64,000 nucleotides of DNA from Akanthomyces muscarius (Eukaryota; Ascomycota; Sordariomycetes; Hypocreales; Cordycipitaceae). The stretch is from NCBI RefSeq assembly GCF_028009165.1, contig NC_079244.1, positions 4,154,001 to 4,218,000 on the forward strand, in the 5' to 3' direction. This document shows, piece after piece, positions 10,604 to 23,348 of this stretch; the first letter of the stretch is position 1; every line of letters begins with the position of its first letter. Under the pieces are notes generated by a model. That model saw nothing but the letters and a program-made list of their open reading frames with translations. It did no database searches and was not told the DNA's origin. The position numbers and the translations under genes were made by a program.

Positions 10604-13027
10604 GATCGGCGTCGTCGCGCGACACGCGCCGATGGGTCAACAAAGGTCTAAGACGTTGTTGAAGATGAATGAGAGGCGACAAGACGACCGGGTGGCCTCT
10701 GCTTGCTGCTTTTAGGAGATGGATAGAGTGGTGAGGCAAATTGGGTGGCAAGTGGGTAAATGCTGCTGGTTGGCGTCAAAAGAGCGACGTGCACGGACCA
10801 CTTGGCCGACGTCAAGCTGCTGTCTACTGCGAGGTGTTCGAGTAAAACACCACGGTCAATGATGAAGATATATTGAATTATATGCTAACGGGTCGGACAA
10901 AATGCTTTTAGTCAGTGAGATCTTTTTGTTTACTCGAATGCTGATAGGAAGAGTGTTCTTGTCAACAATCATCTCAGCGTCACCCAAACTAATCACACAT
11001 CAGTAGCCCACCAAAACGTCTATATTAGGTGCAGCCACCAAACCCTCTGGGATTCATTCTTGATTTCCCTATGAAGATGCATAGAAATACGTATTTCAAT
11101 TTATTTCACCCCCCATCTTTCTATCGAGGCCACATCTAAAGATATCCCCTGTCCGGCGCAGTCCCGGCCTCGGCTGACATCGCCCGGTTGTGTTAGCGCC
11201 AGGTCGATTGGGATTGTAAAATACGACAAGGCCGCTTAGACCTCGCACCTGGATTCCCAAAGTCGATGTCGGCGGGCGTTGCGGACCCCTCCTCGTTCTC
11301 ATTTCATTGCACCCCGAGCATCATCGGGTAAGTATCCTTTTGGACCAACCCTCCGTCATAGACTGCCGGCTTCAAGTACCGCGAATCACTGAGTTCTCCA
11401 TCTCGTTCATGCTCACCGGACGCCTTGCAAGGCGGAAGAGCGGACAGGTTCCAACACGAAGCTATCTAATACAGTAACGGTGCTTTGATTATACGTCTTG
11501 CACCGAAATCAATGGATTAGGTTGAGGAGTTGGTGGGAACGCTCTCGCTGCCCATTGTCTTAGCTATAAGCCGTATGGGGAACAGCTCATTTAGTAGCAC
11601 ATGTTGAATCGTATCTTTATAATTCGACGAGCACCATCTTGTTGAATCCAAGCAGCCTGTAAACACGTCTTCTCTACAATGTGCACAAGTCAATAGTACA
11701 CACATATTTGCGTGTTGTGCTAACCTTTGACAGGACGGCCTCCTTGACAACAAGTGTCCTGCTTATGGTTCGACCACCCGATGCCCAGCCTGTCTTGTCT
11801 TGACCCTCCCCGCCGCTAGAAGCCTTGCAAGGTTAATGACGGCGATGGGGCCTCCGCCCAGATGCAGACTTCCGCACTAGCAACATGGGACGAGGTCGTC
11901 CGGCTGAAGCGCTAGTTGGCGAGCATCTCGCTTCCACTTTGCCTGGAGCAACTCATCCGGTGCAACTCTGAAGGCTATGAAGTGTGCCTCAACCGGGAAG
12001 AGACTACGATTGGGTGGTACGCCAAGTCTGGGCATGCGTCCTGAGCCCACAGGTATTGAATTCACTCAAAGAGTCACAATCGAGTTCCGTGGAACACACC
12101 GACGAGCACACATTTACTTCAAAGGCAGAGCCGATAAAGTACAAAAGCCCTCAGTAATCGTACCGGATATAGTCCCTTGTCTAACCCTCACTACATCCAA
12201 ACTCAACTCATTCATTCATACACGCATCATGACCTCGACCTTCCCTTTTCCACCCATCATGCTTCGCCGCGTCCGCGTCCTCGCCACCGCCCGCTTCTCC
12301 GGGGCCATGACGATCCGCACCAAACCCTGACGACAGCTGCTACAGCTTCGGCATGCACCCGCACGACACGGTCTTTCGTGGGCATGTTCTGCCGGTTACC
12401 ACTACGGCTGTCGCGGCAACGGCAACGGCAACGGCAAGATTGCCTCGTTCAGGATGGCCTGCGCCACGAGAAGCCACGACGGCCAGCTGCAGTTTTGCCG
12501 CGCTGGGGCTTCTGCTCCTGCACGGCCGCGCACTTTCTTGGTAGTGTCGACGAGGGCGTACGCCGCAAGGCCGTCAGCTTCCGCTTCGACGATGATGCCG
12601 CGTACCCCTGATAGGTCAAAGCAGATGAACGCGAAGCATACGTGAAAGAAGAAATTGCCGGCGCAAGGCTCCTGCAGCAAGCTTGAGCGTCTTGTTTTCT
12701 CGAATTTAGCAACTGTATCTCGTCGCTAGAATGTGCTTTTTATCAGAAACGAGAAACGAGACAACGTCGATAGGTAGCAATCATGCAATAAAGCTGTTCC
12801 AGTTGTGCTCAATATTTGTAGTTTAAATATTCGCCAGATATCCATTACGATTGTCCATTATGCAAAACAAAGCCATTGCAGCCAAGCATCTTTCAAATGC
12901 CCATATAATACAACCAATCCCAAGCAAAGTAACCAACGCCAACCCATCATCGTAATCATCAGAAGAAATGAATCATCAATATGCTCGAATATATACGTCG
13001 CCTTCTTTTTCATGCACCATCCATTAG
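10604..13027. other. Intergenic with possible decayed small gene
   Basis: Holds the promoter of the GST-domain gene and the 3' flank of the Zn2Cys6 gene at 13028. Most of it is non-coding in appearance. Around 12229-12640 an open, GC-rich patch stands out, with three GGCAAC hexamers in tandem at about 12415-12435 and, in one frame, a short cysteine-containing stretch (ACSAGYHYGCRG). No frame runs from a start to a stop as a convincing protein and I could not build a spliced gene. Confidence 0.4.
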
Positions 13028-15800
13028 TTATCCCCGCATCGGCTCATTGCCTGTATCCCATGACGAGAGATCCATGGCCTCCATGGGCCCCATATTCATC
13101 AGCGCGCGTAAAACGCCCTCATTTTGGATATTGGCCGCCTGCTGCGCCGCGTTGATGTTGTCCCAACCGTTGCCGTACGACATGCCTTGGCCGGCCATCG
13201 GCGGCGGCTGCGGCTGCATCTGGAAAGGCTGCTGCTGAGCGGGGCTGAAAAAGTGCGCACCGGTGCTAGGGAATTGCGGCGAGGCGCCGGATCCAAATAG
13301 TTGTTGTGCGGCGCTGCTTCCGTTGACTTGCTTCGCCGTGCGTCCATCCGATTCGTTGCTGGAGTTGGGCGTCCGGCCGTTGGACTGGCCGTCTGGCGAC
13401 TCTGTGCTTTCGCCATTGACGTCGCCAAAACTAGAGATGTGCCCGCTACCGTTTGCCACCTTGTCGTACATGCTCCCCGAGTTCGGCGTCAGTATTGGCA
13501 TTTGCTGGTCCACCGAGAGCCACTGGCCGCCAAAGGCTGCGCTGCCTGGTAAGCCCATGCCCGAGGGCTCGGAAACAGGTGGCGGTTCGGCATGATCGTC
13601 CTTGGCGTAGTCGCATTCACGATATGATAAAATACCCTTGACATTCTCTGGATTATCGCACAAGACCCTGGGCGATTCGGCTGTATTCAGTTCCGGCTGG
13701 GGAGCGAGTTAGCTCAAGTATGGCGACACAAATTGAGGGCACTTACACTATCAACGCCTCGAGGGAATGCGTTCTTAAGCCTAGGTATTCTGGTTGCGAG
13801 CGCCTCAAAGTCGACGTCGAGCTGTACCAGGAACGATTCTGTAAGAGGATTGCGCTTCTTCAGCGCGTTCATGGCGGATAGCAAGAAACGGAGCGAGTCG
13901 GCGGTGGTATCGTCATCGGGGCGGCTCTTCAGATATTGCACGAATACGCGAGCGGCCACGTAAAGAGTAAAGGAGATGAAGGGGTTCATCTGACCCCGTT
14001 AGCGTGAGCGGCATGCATCAAGAGAAGAACGGTTCAGCACTTACAGCTGATAGATCCATATGCGAAACGTTTCGCATGACGCCAGCGATTTCGTTGGCCG
14101 CTGTTATGCAGCGAACCTTGCTTTCAGAACTGAGGGATGCCGGAAGCTTATGTGTCTCGGCTTTGAAGATGGCTGCTTGGTGCAGACAAATCGTGGAAGT
14201 GTGAATAGACATATTCATGAAGACGATGTTGGGGTTGGAGAGGCCAGCCGGCAGCTTGAGATTGGATGGCAGGCCGAGTGATGTGTTGAGAAGAATATTG
14301 TCCATCTCGCGATGGCGCTTCCAGAACGGCCCGTTGATGTCGCCGTCGTGGTCGTCGTTGTCGGGCCTGTGCAGGTGCACAAGATTGCGACCAAAGATGG
14401 CAGCCAAGAGAACAATGGCAGCGAAAGAAGACAGCTTAGCGGCCCCGCTTGGGGTGGTGCACTCGTCGAGTGTTTGTGTTTGCTCCGGGCGGCTCATCTC
14501 GAAGGCCTCTTCCGAGGCTGGAAGTTTGGTAAGAATATCACGTTCATCAATCGTCATGGGCCATCCAGTACCGATACTGGCGTATCGGTCCTCACAAAAT
14601 GCCATCCAAAAAGTTCGCCTCCGCTCCTCACGCTCCGTCCAGTCTTTGGGAGGGGGAAGACATTGCTTCACGTCCAAGCCTGCGCCGTCAAGTCGGTGCA
14701 ATCCGATCCTGCTTGGTCAGAACAATGTCATGGCGGGGGAACTAAGATGCTTACATTTGTGCTAAACGGACAGCGCAACCTGTGTTGATCCAAGCACGGG
14801 GAAAGTACATCATCTTCATCTCATAGCATGCCAGCAGGATATGTGCTTGACAGTGGGCTACTGAAATCATGTGCTCGCCAAAACCTTTGACATAGTCGCC
14901 CTCGACGTATTTGCGCGCGCGGGCATAAAATAGATGCTTCAGGTCAGAGTATTTGTCTGTTATGGAGGAGGCCATTGTCCACATGGCGTATCGGAGGCAG
15001 ACCGGCGGTCGTTGATTCGGCGCCCTAAATTGTGAGCAAGCGTACAATACGTTCCCGAGTTCCATTCTGAACGTACAAATTCATGGCGGCAAGATAACGA
15101 TAACGGTGAATCATGGGTATCGAAGGATGGACCTTTTCAAAGTAGATTTGATGCAGCTCGTCAATGGTTTCTTGCGCGGGCAGCGGCTCTTCCAAGCCTA
15201 GGCCAATCATTTCCCAGCTAAAGTTGCTGCCGTCGGTGTTCATGGGCATGTTCAGGTTGGCGCTGGAGTTGAAGTTGAATTCCTCGGCGGGGACGGCGCG
15301 TGGCGATTCGGCGGTATAGTTCCAACCGTCGTTTTCGGGGTCAACGGCCATGCCGGATGTGGGGGCTGCGGAGGGCATCTTGGCTGCTTTTGAGGACTGT
15401 TGAGACTGCTGTGGCGGATCTTGTGTTTTTAGCAGCGTTTCGACTTGCTCTGCATCTAGAGGTTAGCATTCGTTTCGTTCCCGTGGGGGAGCATCGGTAG
15501 GGACGGACTTAGTCGTTCTTCGAGGGCCTTGACGTAGCCGCGCTTGGGGCCACTCTTTCGTCGCTGTTCATCGTACGCGCACGAGTGGCCGAGGCGGGAG
15601 CAAGTGCTGCAGCTGGGTCGCAAGCCATCACATTTGAGCTTGCGCTTTCGGCAAATCATGCAGGCGAGTCGCTTGGGCTTGGGTACGGAGGAATTGTCGG
15701 GGACGTTATCGCCGAGCGCATTGCCAACAGCGCTGTCGTTGATGGCGTGTTCGTCGATGGGACTGCCACTGGCATGGCCATTGTCCGTAGAAGGAGCCAT
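13028..15800 (-). CDS. Zn2Cys6 fungal-specific transcription factor
   Basis: Six exons (15800-15509, 15455-15077, 15024-14755, 14708-14045, 13989-13747, 13696-13028) give 838 aa. The binuclear cluster is Cys47, 50, 57, 64, 67, 74 (C-x2-C-x6-C-x6-C-x2-C-x6-C), followed by a basic linker GPKRGYVKALEERL and a coiled coil continuing as AEQVETLLK across intron 1, the usual dimerisation layout. The middle homology region (Fungal_trans) starts near TIDELHQIYFEKVHPSIPMIHR and includes GAGLDVKQ, EERRRTFWMAFCEDRYAS and GTGWPMTI. The last ~220 residues are Ser/Asn/Gln/Pro-rich, a likely activation domain. Nuclear DNA-binding regulator binding CGG-type half sites by family; target genes are unknown. Unusually for this gene-dense window it has 4.7 kb of gene-free DNA upstream. 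Confidence 0.9.
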
Positions 15801-18800
15801 ATTGGGAAAGGACGGCAGAGTACCGAAGTGAATGTCGTAAGGCTGACGAAACGGGATATCACAGCAAACGGAGATGTCGTCGAGCCGGGTACCAATGGGT
15901 CCGCAGTGATGGGTAGGCCGGACGCCCCAGACACGGGGGGAAGCGGAGGCGAGACAAAGAGGCAGCCGGCGGGGAGCAGATGAATGTGGCTTGCAGGGCC
16001 GAGACACAAATGATGGTTGAACGTCCCGTGATAATGATGCAAATGAAAAGGTCAGCCGCGGTGCAGTCAGTATGTAGGTACGGACGGGCTGGCGGTTGAA
16101 GGGAGCGGAGTTCTGCCTGGTGTCGGTGGGGGAGGGCGGCGGGCAGCTGTTTGGGCGGTTGCAGGACTTTTCGGGGCTGGAAAGAGTCCGCTGCTGAATC
16201 TGCTGATGAGCGGCACAGACCTTGCCTAACTTGGGCGGAGCTGGAGAGCCAAAGGCTGCAAGTGCTGTTCTTGGGGGGGGACTTGGGACTTTTGGGGTCA
16301 AGACCGCTGGGGCTGGGCGCTGCACGAGCGGTACCGGTGCAGTACACGCACTGGTGCTGTGCCTAAAATCCACCAAGTGGGTTGCCTGTAGCGGTCGAGC
16401 CTGTGGACACACTGGGGGATGTGTCGGCCAAGAAGAGCAGGGCCTGGAGATGGTACCTGGTCTTTGCGTTGCGTGGGTTAGGGCAGGCAAGTACCTTGGC
16501 AAGCGTTGGTGTCGTGGGCAGTACACGCAATGACAGCGGCAGTTGCTTCACGGCAGGAAGTGGGTTTACCCTGTGCATATAATTCAGCTGCTATTACCCA
16601 GACGGACTCATGAGCAACACTGAATCTTACATATCTAACTCTGGGTCTGGTCTATCTTCTCTATACTGAGTACAGGGCAGCTCAATTATCTTGGTCAAGG
16701 GGGCATTTGTAAAGACACAATTACTGATCAGGTTACGTACATCCCTACCTACGTACTGGTCGTATTCGCAGGCTCGACAGCGCCCTATCGCCCTGCCGCC
16801 CTACGCGTCAGCAAAAGAGCACATCTTGGCTGGCGATCTCTGCTCTCCCGTTCTGTTTAGCTCGTTGTGCCTTATGCATGCTGGCGACAACAAACAAAAA
16901 GACGTTGTCATCGTGGCGTTGGCAAAAGCTACCGAATACGCGCACGCAATGGCGCAGGGCTAGCCACTGCACCGCCCGGGCGTAAGCAGCCTCAGTCTCC
17001 CGCATCCCCTGCAGACCCAGCACACACCGAGCACCTTGGCTGGCACGCGATACGACGAATGCTAGTTTCTTGGGATATGTCCGGCTGGTTCCTTTGAAAG
17101 AGTCACAGCGTCCGCGGCAACGTAACTGTACGCAGCCAGCCAAATAGGCAACCAACTACTTGAGTAATTTGTCGCCGCTACCTATTGCTTGCTGCCCTGT
17201 AACCATCACTGAGAGCAGTTGCTGCTTGGCCTGCCAACTACCCAGAGCCATAAGCGGCCTGTAGCCTCTAGGTACCTTGGGCTGTGGGGCCGCACGTTGT
17301 AGCGGGCTACGGCGGACTTGGACCCTGCAGCGACGCATTTGCACATGCTAAGTGCCAGCATACCTACCTATGTTTCTGTTGAGCATCACCACATCATTAG
17401 CATCATCATCGTCTTTCATCCCAATCTCCATCTCCATCTCAGTAGTCCCCTCTTGCAAGGCCACATGATTTGGCACAGACAAAGGCCACGTTTTGATGGC
17501 GCACAACGCTGCCGGCCCCTCCTTGCCCCGTAGGGCTCGCTTGACGACTTACGGAGCCGCGTCGGACATCTCAGCACGTCTCCTTCCGCCCATTGGCATC
17601 CGATTGCCACCAATAACGTGCGCCAATCTGAATGTTTCTATCCGTACTCCGTGCTTCAAACATTCGACTGCCCTGGGTCGCTGCCCGCCCGCCTTCCTCT
17701 TCGTGGAGCTCTAGCTAGCGCCCTCGTTAGCGGTGCACCCAAGACCTTCAGCTGTCACAGGCCAGAACGCGCACACACTAAATTTAAGCACCCAAGCCCA
17801 AAAAGGCCCCTTCATTCGTCATCCTCGTCTATCAACCGAGGGTATGCTTCCCCAACAGTTTCAATCCCTTGATGCCGCCTATACCAGGGTTCCCAAACTC
17901 CCATGCTATGTGCCCATTCGACATGTCACTAAAAGATTAACGATGGGGGTCACCGCGCCCTCAATGGACATGTGAAATCAAAACTACCCTAGAAGAGAAT
18001 GCGCTTGAAACATGGCAATGAATGCACTCTCTGCAGGTTTCGCGTCACAACGATTCGTTGGACAGAAGACGCCGACCCAGACAACAATCACTCGAGCTGC
18101 GCACCACGACTGGAACAAAGCGGAATGCAAATTACAACCGTTTTCGCCAACCGAGAGACAATGCTCGAGACAGCTGCGGAGCATAATTATCCCGGCTGAC
18201 TCGCAGCGGAGCTGACCCGTTGATCGAATCACCCCTGCCAGTACATATAGATTTGACGGTATATCGGAGCCAACTCTGGCGGCAAGCAGCAAATCAATGT
18301 CATTCGACATAGTCGTGTGAATAATTACTCCATGACTTATACCTTAGGTACATGCAGACTGGACGAGTTCATCTATGCGTGGCAGGACTGATGCCGGTTT
18401 GCTTATCGCCGTGATGAATTCGTGAGAGTGGGTTGACGTGCGGCCCGAGACCACCCCGGCCATCGGCTTCATGAGCGCGATCGACAATCTATCAAGGTTA
18501 CGCATCTGATCTATGTATACCCGCGAGGGGATCGTCGGCTCATAGAGACGCATTTTATGATGACTGCCGACTTCAGTTGGCCGGACAGAGCAGAGCTGGC
18601 CAATACCCATTATGATCAGCCAGGTAACAGAAACCCGACTGACCCAATGACATTGTTCAGCCAGAAAACGCAGAGACTTTGTACTACGAGATTTATACGA
18701 GCCAGCCATGACTTCTTTGCAACTGTCGACCGAAAGGGTAGCTGAACTGGGCAAATGTGAACAACTACAACCCAATTGCCCTCTATTGCAGCAAAGAACC

Positions 18801-20465
18801 CAGAGTTCTAGCCGTCTACATTTGAGACGTTTTATCTCCCCAGTCCCGAGAAACTCGACGCAAAGTACATCGCTTTCAGCTTACCACTTGAATTCGGCCA
18901 GCCTCCTTGTTAGCAGCAACTCGCAAATGGCATCCCGGCACGCCTCAGAACAAGACAATTCACTTCGAGGTTTTCATTCGACACAATCGCTCGCAAGCCT
19001 CCGTGAGTCAGAGAATCTTTTCGACAAGCTCAAGAAAAATTGCCGAGACGTTGGCGAGCGCTAGCCCAGCCGTTCCTAGCTCGTACTCGGCGCCGCCGGT
19101 TGCTATATATGGATGCCAGGGCAGCCCTGTATTTAGACTTTGGGTCGCGTAGAGGCACGTCAAGTGGTAACAACCCGTTGCCGTTCGGTTGACAGCGGCC
19201 TGGCCTGCCTGCCGGCTGACAAGTGACAATCAAACGCGCAACCCAAGGAATGCTCTCGCATACTTGGCTCTTTTGCCGAGAAAGTGGCTTATCAGTGGCA
19301 CAATCATGACCCATACTCAGACAATGAGGGATATTTACAGAACATAAAGAGAACATTGCGCCAAGGGCACACAGCCCGCGCCAGACTATCCATTTCGTAA
19401 TTCTTCATCCCTTTTTTTAGACCCTGTCAACTAGTCCGTGGTCTCCTGTTCAGGTGCATAAACGACTAGACTAAGAGGAACTATTTCGTTCATGTAACGC
19501 CACAAGGCTCTGCACCAATAAAGTAAAGTTTTTATTTTCCCTTTTCTCAGGCAAAAACACAACAACGACAACAACCCGCCCTTCTCTTCTCTCCGAACTA
19601 TGCCAAAGGCGGCTTTAGCTGGCACGCCACGTTGTATTCGTGATAAGGAGAGGACCCAGAAGTCGCCCGCAGACTCCCCGAATCCTACAAGTAAGAAGCC
19701 TCTGTTCAGTCTAGGCAATTTCACCGAATCCTTGCACACCGGACCGAATTAGGTTAACTCGAGCCTTCCGGGAACACACTCGTCCCGTTTTTGTGACAAC
19801 TAAAGCTAAATAGTCAACTAGACGATGGCGTCAGCCAATCGTGGACCGGCCAGTCGCCACGAGGCTCGGAAATCAGGCTCCAGGCGGAGCCGCTTTCGCA
19901 ACGACTCCTTGCACCTCATTGGCACGAGCGGGAATTGGCGATGTCTTGTAATCCCCTTGTAAGCACCCATACAACCATGCTAGGACAAGGCTGAGGTAAC
20001 ATTGCGAATAACTCGCCCCCGTTGGCTATCTTGGCCGGCTGGATACATACCCTTACAAATATGCCCAGGTATTTAACGCCACACGACATACTCTAAATAA
20101 TAAATGAGGCAAAAAAAAAAGTCGCCAGCAGCCTGATAAGCGTGGACTGCCCTGCCCCCCTTGGCCCGTATTAGTCGTCTGCGAAGCCAAGCCCAACATG
20201 ACTTGCTGAGAAACTATTCACTCTGTTTCCGGAGAAGGCCTGATTTTACTCCCTCGTCTGTCGTTAACTGTCGTTTCTCCCTTTTTCTTCATTCATTCAT
20301 TCCTTTTGGTCTTTACTGTTTTACACGAAAGCATCTGTTATCGATGATTCACGTCTTTATGCTCAACTTTCGATACTCGTGATAGCCTCTACTTGAACTC
20401 GACTACACTACGCCGAAAGACACGCAGGCACACTACACTCGCTCACAGATAATACACCTTCTGCC
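15801..20465. other. 4.7-kb gene-free region upstream of the Zn2Cys6 gene
   Basis: No supported gene on either strand. The first ~800 bp next to the start are pyrimidine-rich in the transcribed sense, consistent with a long 5' leader. Open frames such as 18344-18775 (minus, no ATG near its 5' end) and 18708-19064 (plus) are Ser/Leu/Arg-rich and have no splice-linked extension. A CAT/TCATC-rich patch lies at about 17385-17445. No transposon ends, long repeats or tRNA were seen. Confidence 0.45.
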
Positions 20466-21707
20466 ATGAAGTCCTCAATACGGCTGAACAACACCGTGCT
20501 CGTGCTATCCTGCATGGGCACCGGCCTCTTCCTCTGGCTCTTCCTCAGCCTCGGCCACGACTACGTCCCCTACACACGCCTCCCGGCCACCAAGGCCGTC
20601 GACACGACGGGCGCCTCTGCCACCACCGCCTCGTCCGCGCCAGACCAGACGCTCGTCGTCGAGACGCCGCCCGAGCCCGACCACATCCCCAACGCGGCGC
20701 ACTACGTCTACATCCTCGCCAACGCCTCGTCCGACTTTTCCTTTTCCTTCTCCGAGGTGCTCTCCATCTACGCCACCTCGCGCTACTGGCAGCCCGACGC
20801 CATCTACCTGCACACCAACGCCCCCTCCGCGGCGCTCGTCCGCGCCCGGAGCGGCGCCGCCGGCAAGTGGACGCGGCTGCTCTTCCAGGTGCCCAACCTG
20901 CGCATCGCCGCCGTCGAGGTGCCGACGCACGCGCACAACGGCAAGGAGATTGCGCTCATGGAGCACAAGTCCGACTTTGTGCGCGTGCAGGCGCTGCGCC
21001 GCCACGGCGGCGTGTACCTCGACTTTGACGTGCACCCGCTGCGCGACATCGCGCCGCTGCGCGAGAGCGGCTTCCACGCCGTCGCGGGGCGGCAGCAGGG
21101 CGACAACGCCGAGATCAACTCGGGCGTCTTCATGAACAAGGCGCACAGCAGGATGATTGAGCTGTGGAGCGAGGGCATGAACGAGGCCTTCACGGGCGAG
21201 TGGTCGGCGCACAGCAACGGCGCGCTCACGGCCGTCTGCGAGCGCCTGGTCTCGGAGCCGCGCGAGGTGCTCATCATGGAGCGCAACGCCTTCGCGCCGG
21301 GCAGCTGGATGAAAGACGACACGATCCGCCTGCTCGAGGTGCACGACGACGAGACGTCGAGCCTCGACATGATGGGGCCAGACGGCCACCTGCCGCAGTA
21401 CGACGACGAGGAGCGCATGACGCGGTGGCCGGTGCCCAAGCGGCGGCCCGGGTGGGCGCAGGACTGGTCCAGGACGTACATGCTGCACGCCTTCAACCAC
21501 AACCAGGGCGACTTTGAGATTCCCGGCTTCGAGCGCATCACCCCCCGGTACGTCCTGGAGCGGCGGAGCAACATGGCCCGCGCCGTGTACCCCGTCGCGA
21601 GGGACCTCTTTGAGCATGGCCTCATTGACATTGAGGACCCTTACAAGTTCCACGTCGAACCGGCTGTCGTTGAGGCAGAGCATGTTGCTACAGACGAGGC
21701 AGAGTAG
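20466..21707 (+). CDS. GT32-type glycosyltransferase, DXD, type II membrane protein
   Basis: Single exon, 413 aa. Residues 9-30 form one hydrophobic anchor (VLVLSCMGTGLFLWLFLSLG) with a short basic cytosolic start (MKSSIR), so a type II Golgi/ER protein is predicted. A Thr/Ser/Ala-rich stem leads to a catalytic domain with HYVYILANAS, then SDFVRVQALRRHGGVYLDFDVHPL, where D186-F-D188 is the metal- and nucleotide-sugar-binding DXD of the glycosyltransferase-sugar family (GT32, Och1/inositolphosphoceramide mannosyltransferase relatives), then NSGVFMNKAHSRM. Probably transfers mannose or another hexose to a glycan or glycolipid; the exact acceptor cannot be read. Codon third positions are very GC-rich, which opens a spurious 401-codon frame on the opposite strand. 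Confidence 0.85.
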   Translation: MKSSIRLNNTVLVLSCMGTGLFLWLFLSLGHDYVPYTRLPATKAVDTTGASATTASSAPDQTLVVETPPEPDHIPNAAHYVYILANASSDFSFSFSEVLSIYATSRYWQPDAIYLHTNAPSAALVRARSGAAGKWTRLLFQVPNLRIAAVEVPTHAHNGKEIALMEHKSDFVRVQALRRHGGVYLDFDVHPLRDIAPLRESGFHAVAGRQQGDNAEINSGVFMNKAHSRMIELWSEGMNEAFTGEWSAHSNGALTAVCERLVSEPREVLIMERNAFAPGSWMKDDTIRLLEVHDDETSSLDMMGPDGHLPQYDDEERMTRWPVPKRRPGWAQDWSRTYMLHAFNHNQGDFEIPGFERITPRYVLERRSNMARAVYPVARDLFEHGLIDIEDPYKFHVEPAVVEAEHVATDEAE

Positions 21708-21935
21708 CAAGGATGGAATGATGTCTCCTTAACGAAATCGAGTCCAGACGGATGGACAAGTCGCCGTCTCGGACACAATTGCATGGGTCACGTACTTAAG
21801 CCCGTTTTCCATATTTTCCTTTTTTTTCTTTTACATCATATACTGGGCAGGGCTTTTTGTTTCTTTTTTTACTTCACTTCACACTGTACAAATGTCTTGA
21901 TCATTATTAGGATTTTTGAAGAAAACAAATCTTTT

Positions 21936-23348
21936 TTACTTTTTATCTACATCCACACCGAGAATACGTAGCATCCCAAGATCCGTATACGCCAAACAGT
22001 ACCGCGTCGGAGCCCACGCCACCACGGGGCAAGAGCCCGCCGTCTTGACCGTGTGCACCACTTCACCCGTCTCAACATGACATACCTCCAATCCATTGCC
22101 TAGATTCGGTATTAGCACAAGACACACACGTACATACATGTCACTGCGTCGGGTCCAGAAGTAGAACAAGAAGCAGAAGAAAACGTACCCTCGTCACTAC
22201 CTCCAACAATGTAAGACCCGTCAAACGTGAAACCTGTGTTTAAAGCCCCATTAGCACATAATTTCTTGGCCTTTATCAGCGCAAAATGAAAAACGTACTC
22301 AGACTTCTCACCGGCCCCGTCATCCGCGTGAGCGTGTGCGTGCAGAGCCAGTCGGCCGTGTCCCACAGCGCAATGACCGAGTCGGAGCCGCCCGTGGCCA
22401 GGAAGCGCGCCGTGGGCTGCATCTCGGCCGTCAGGCACGACGATGTGTGCCCGCTCAGCGCAAACTCGCGCTTCCTGTCGTCGTCCGACGCGACCGCGCG
22501 CTCCAGCACCGGCGCGAGGGACGGGTACGCGAGGATGCGCGTGCGGCCGTCGCCCGTCGTGGCAAAGACCTTGGTCCCGCTCCAGCAAAACGCGACCTGG
22601 TTCGTCTGCACAGGCTGCTGGTGCGACGAGATGGGCGTGGTGGAGGTAGGTGAGAGAATGTACAACGCATCGTCCTGCGAAATCCCCCCATTAGCCAATA
22701 GAAAAAAATACGAAAGAAAAAGAGAACTGCAGATGACCACATCGAGGTATTCGAGAGAACCGAGAACCAACTCACCTTGTTGCCGACAATGAGCGTCTGC
22801 CCGTCGGGCGCCCATACCAGCGTAAAGGCGTCCCCGAGCCCAGACACTTCGTTGAAGCAGGCCTTGGTGCGGACGTCCCAAAACTTGACGACGCCGTCGC
22901 TGCTGACGCTGCACAGCTCCGCGTCCTTGGTCGGGTTGAACGCGACCTTTTCAATCGGCGCCGCGTGGCCCTTGAGCTCCGTCGAGAACTTGACGTGCGC
23001 CTTTTCCGGGTTCCCTTTTTTTCTCTCATAATCAGGCCTTCATTCTTCACCCGTATCATCACGCCTCACGGTAAGAGCAAACTCACAGACTCGCAGCGTC
23101 TTGCTGCTCGATCCCGTAGCCACCAGCGTCCCTAGCGGATTCCACGCGATACATCTCAGATTACTACCATGGACCAAAGTCAGCAATGCGGTCAATGAGA
23201 CGACTCAAAACTAGCGTGATACTTACTTGCTGGCGCCGGGCGCTCTTGATGTGTTTGGGTCCGAGTATGGTTGGCTGCGCAGGTTCTTAAAGTAGGTCGT
23301 GAAGCGCTCTGCGGAGAGGCTCTGTCGCGGCCGCAGGACGGGCGCCAT
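21936..23348 (-). CDS. THOC3: THO complex subunit 3 (Tex1/THOC3), WD40 protein
   Basis: Six exons (23348-23227, 23163-23087, 23014-22776, 22674-22299, 22233-22189, 22099-21936) give 340 aa. The start MAPVLRPRQSLSAERF leads into NNLRCIAWNPLGTLVATGSSSKTLRVW, then repeated WD40 blades (GHAAPIEKVAFNP, SSDGVVKFWDV, ATTGDGRTRILAYP, GHTSSCLTAEMQP, GGSDSVIALWDT, SFTFDGSYIVGGSDEG, CPVVAWAP). Length and order match the THOC3/Tex1 family, a beta-propeller in the nuclear THO/TREX complex coupling transcription to mRNA export. Each of the five introns has clear signals and joins mid-blade. One exon is only 45 nt. No oddity in the core was seen. Confidence 0.9.

Noticed and set aside
15801..16526. 240-residue N-terminal extension of the Zn2Cys6 protein
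   Set aside because: Open frame continues upstream but is Pro/Ser/Arg-rich and lacks protein character; the ATG at 15800 fits the family layout.
18344..18775. Possible 143-codon minus-strand gene in the gene-free region
   Set aside because: No ATG at its 5' end, no domain or continuation by splicing, and codon pattern not gene-like.
20505..21710. 401-codon open frame antisense to the GT32 gene
   Set aside because: It is the mirror of a GC3-rich coding frame; the translation is Val/Leu/Arg/His-rich with no domain, while the plus strand has a TM anchor and DXD motif.
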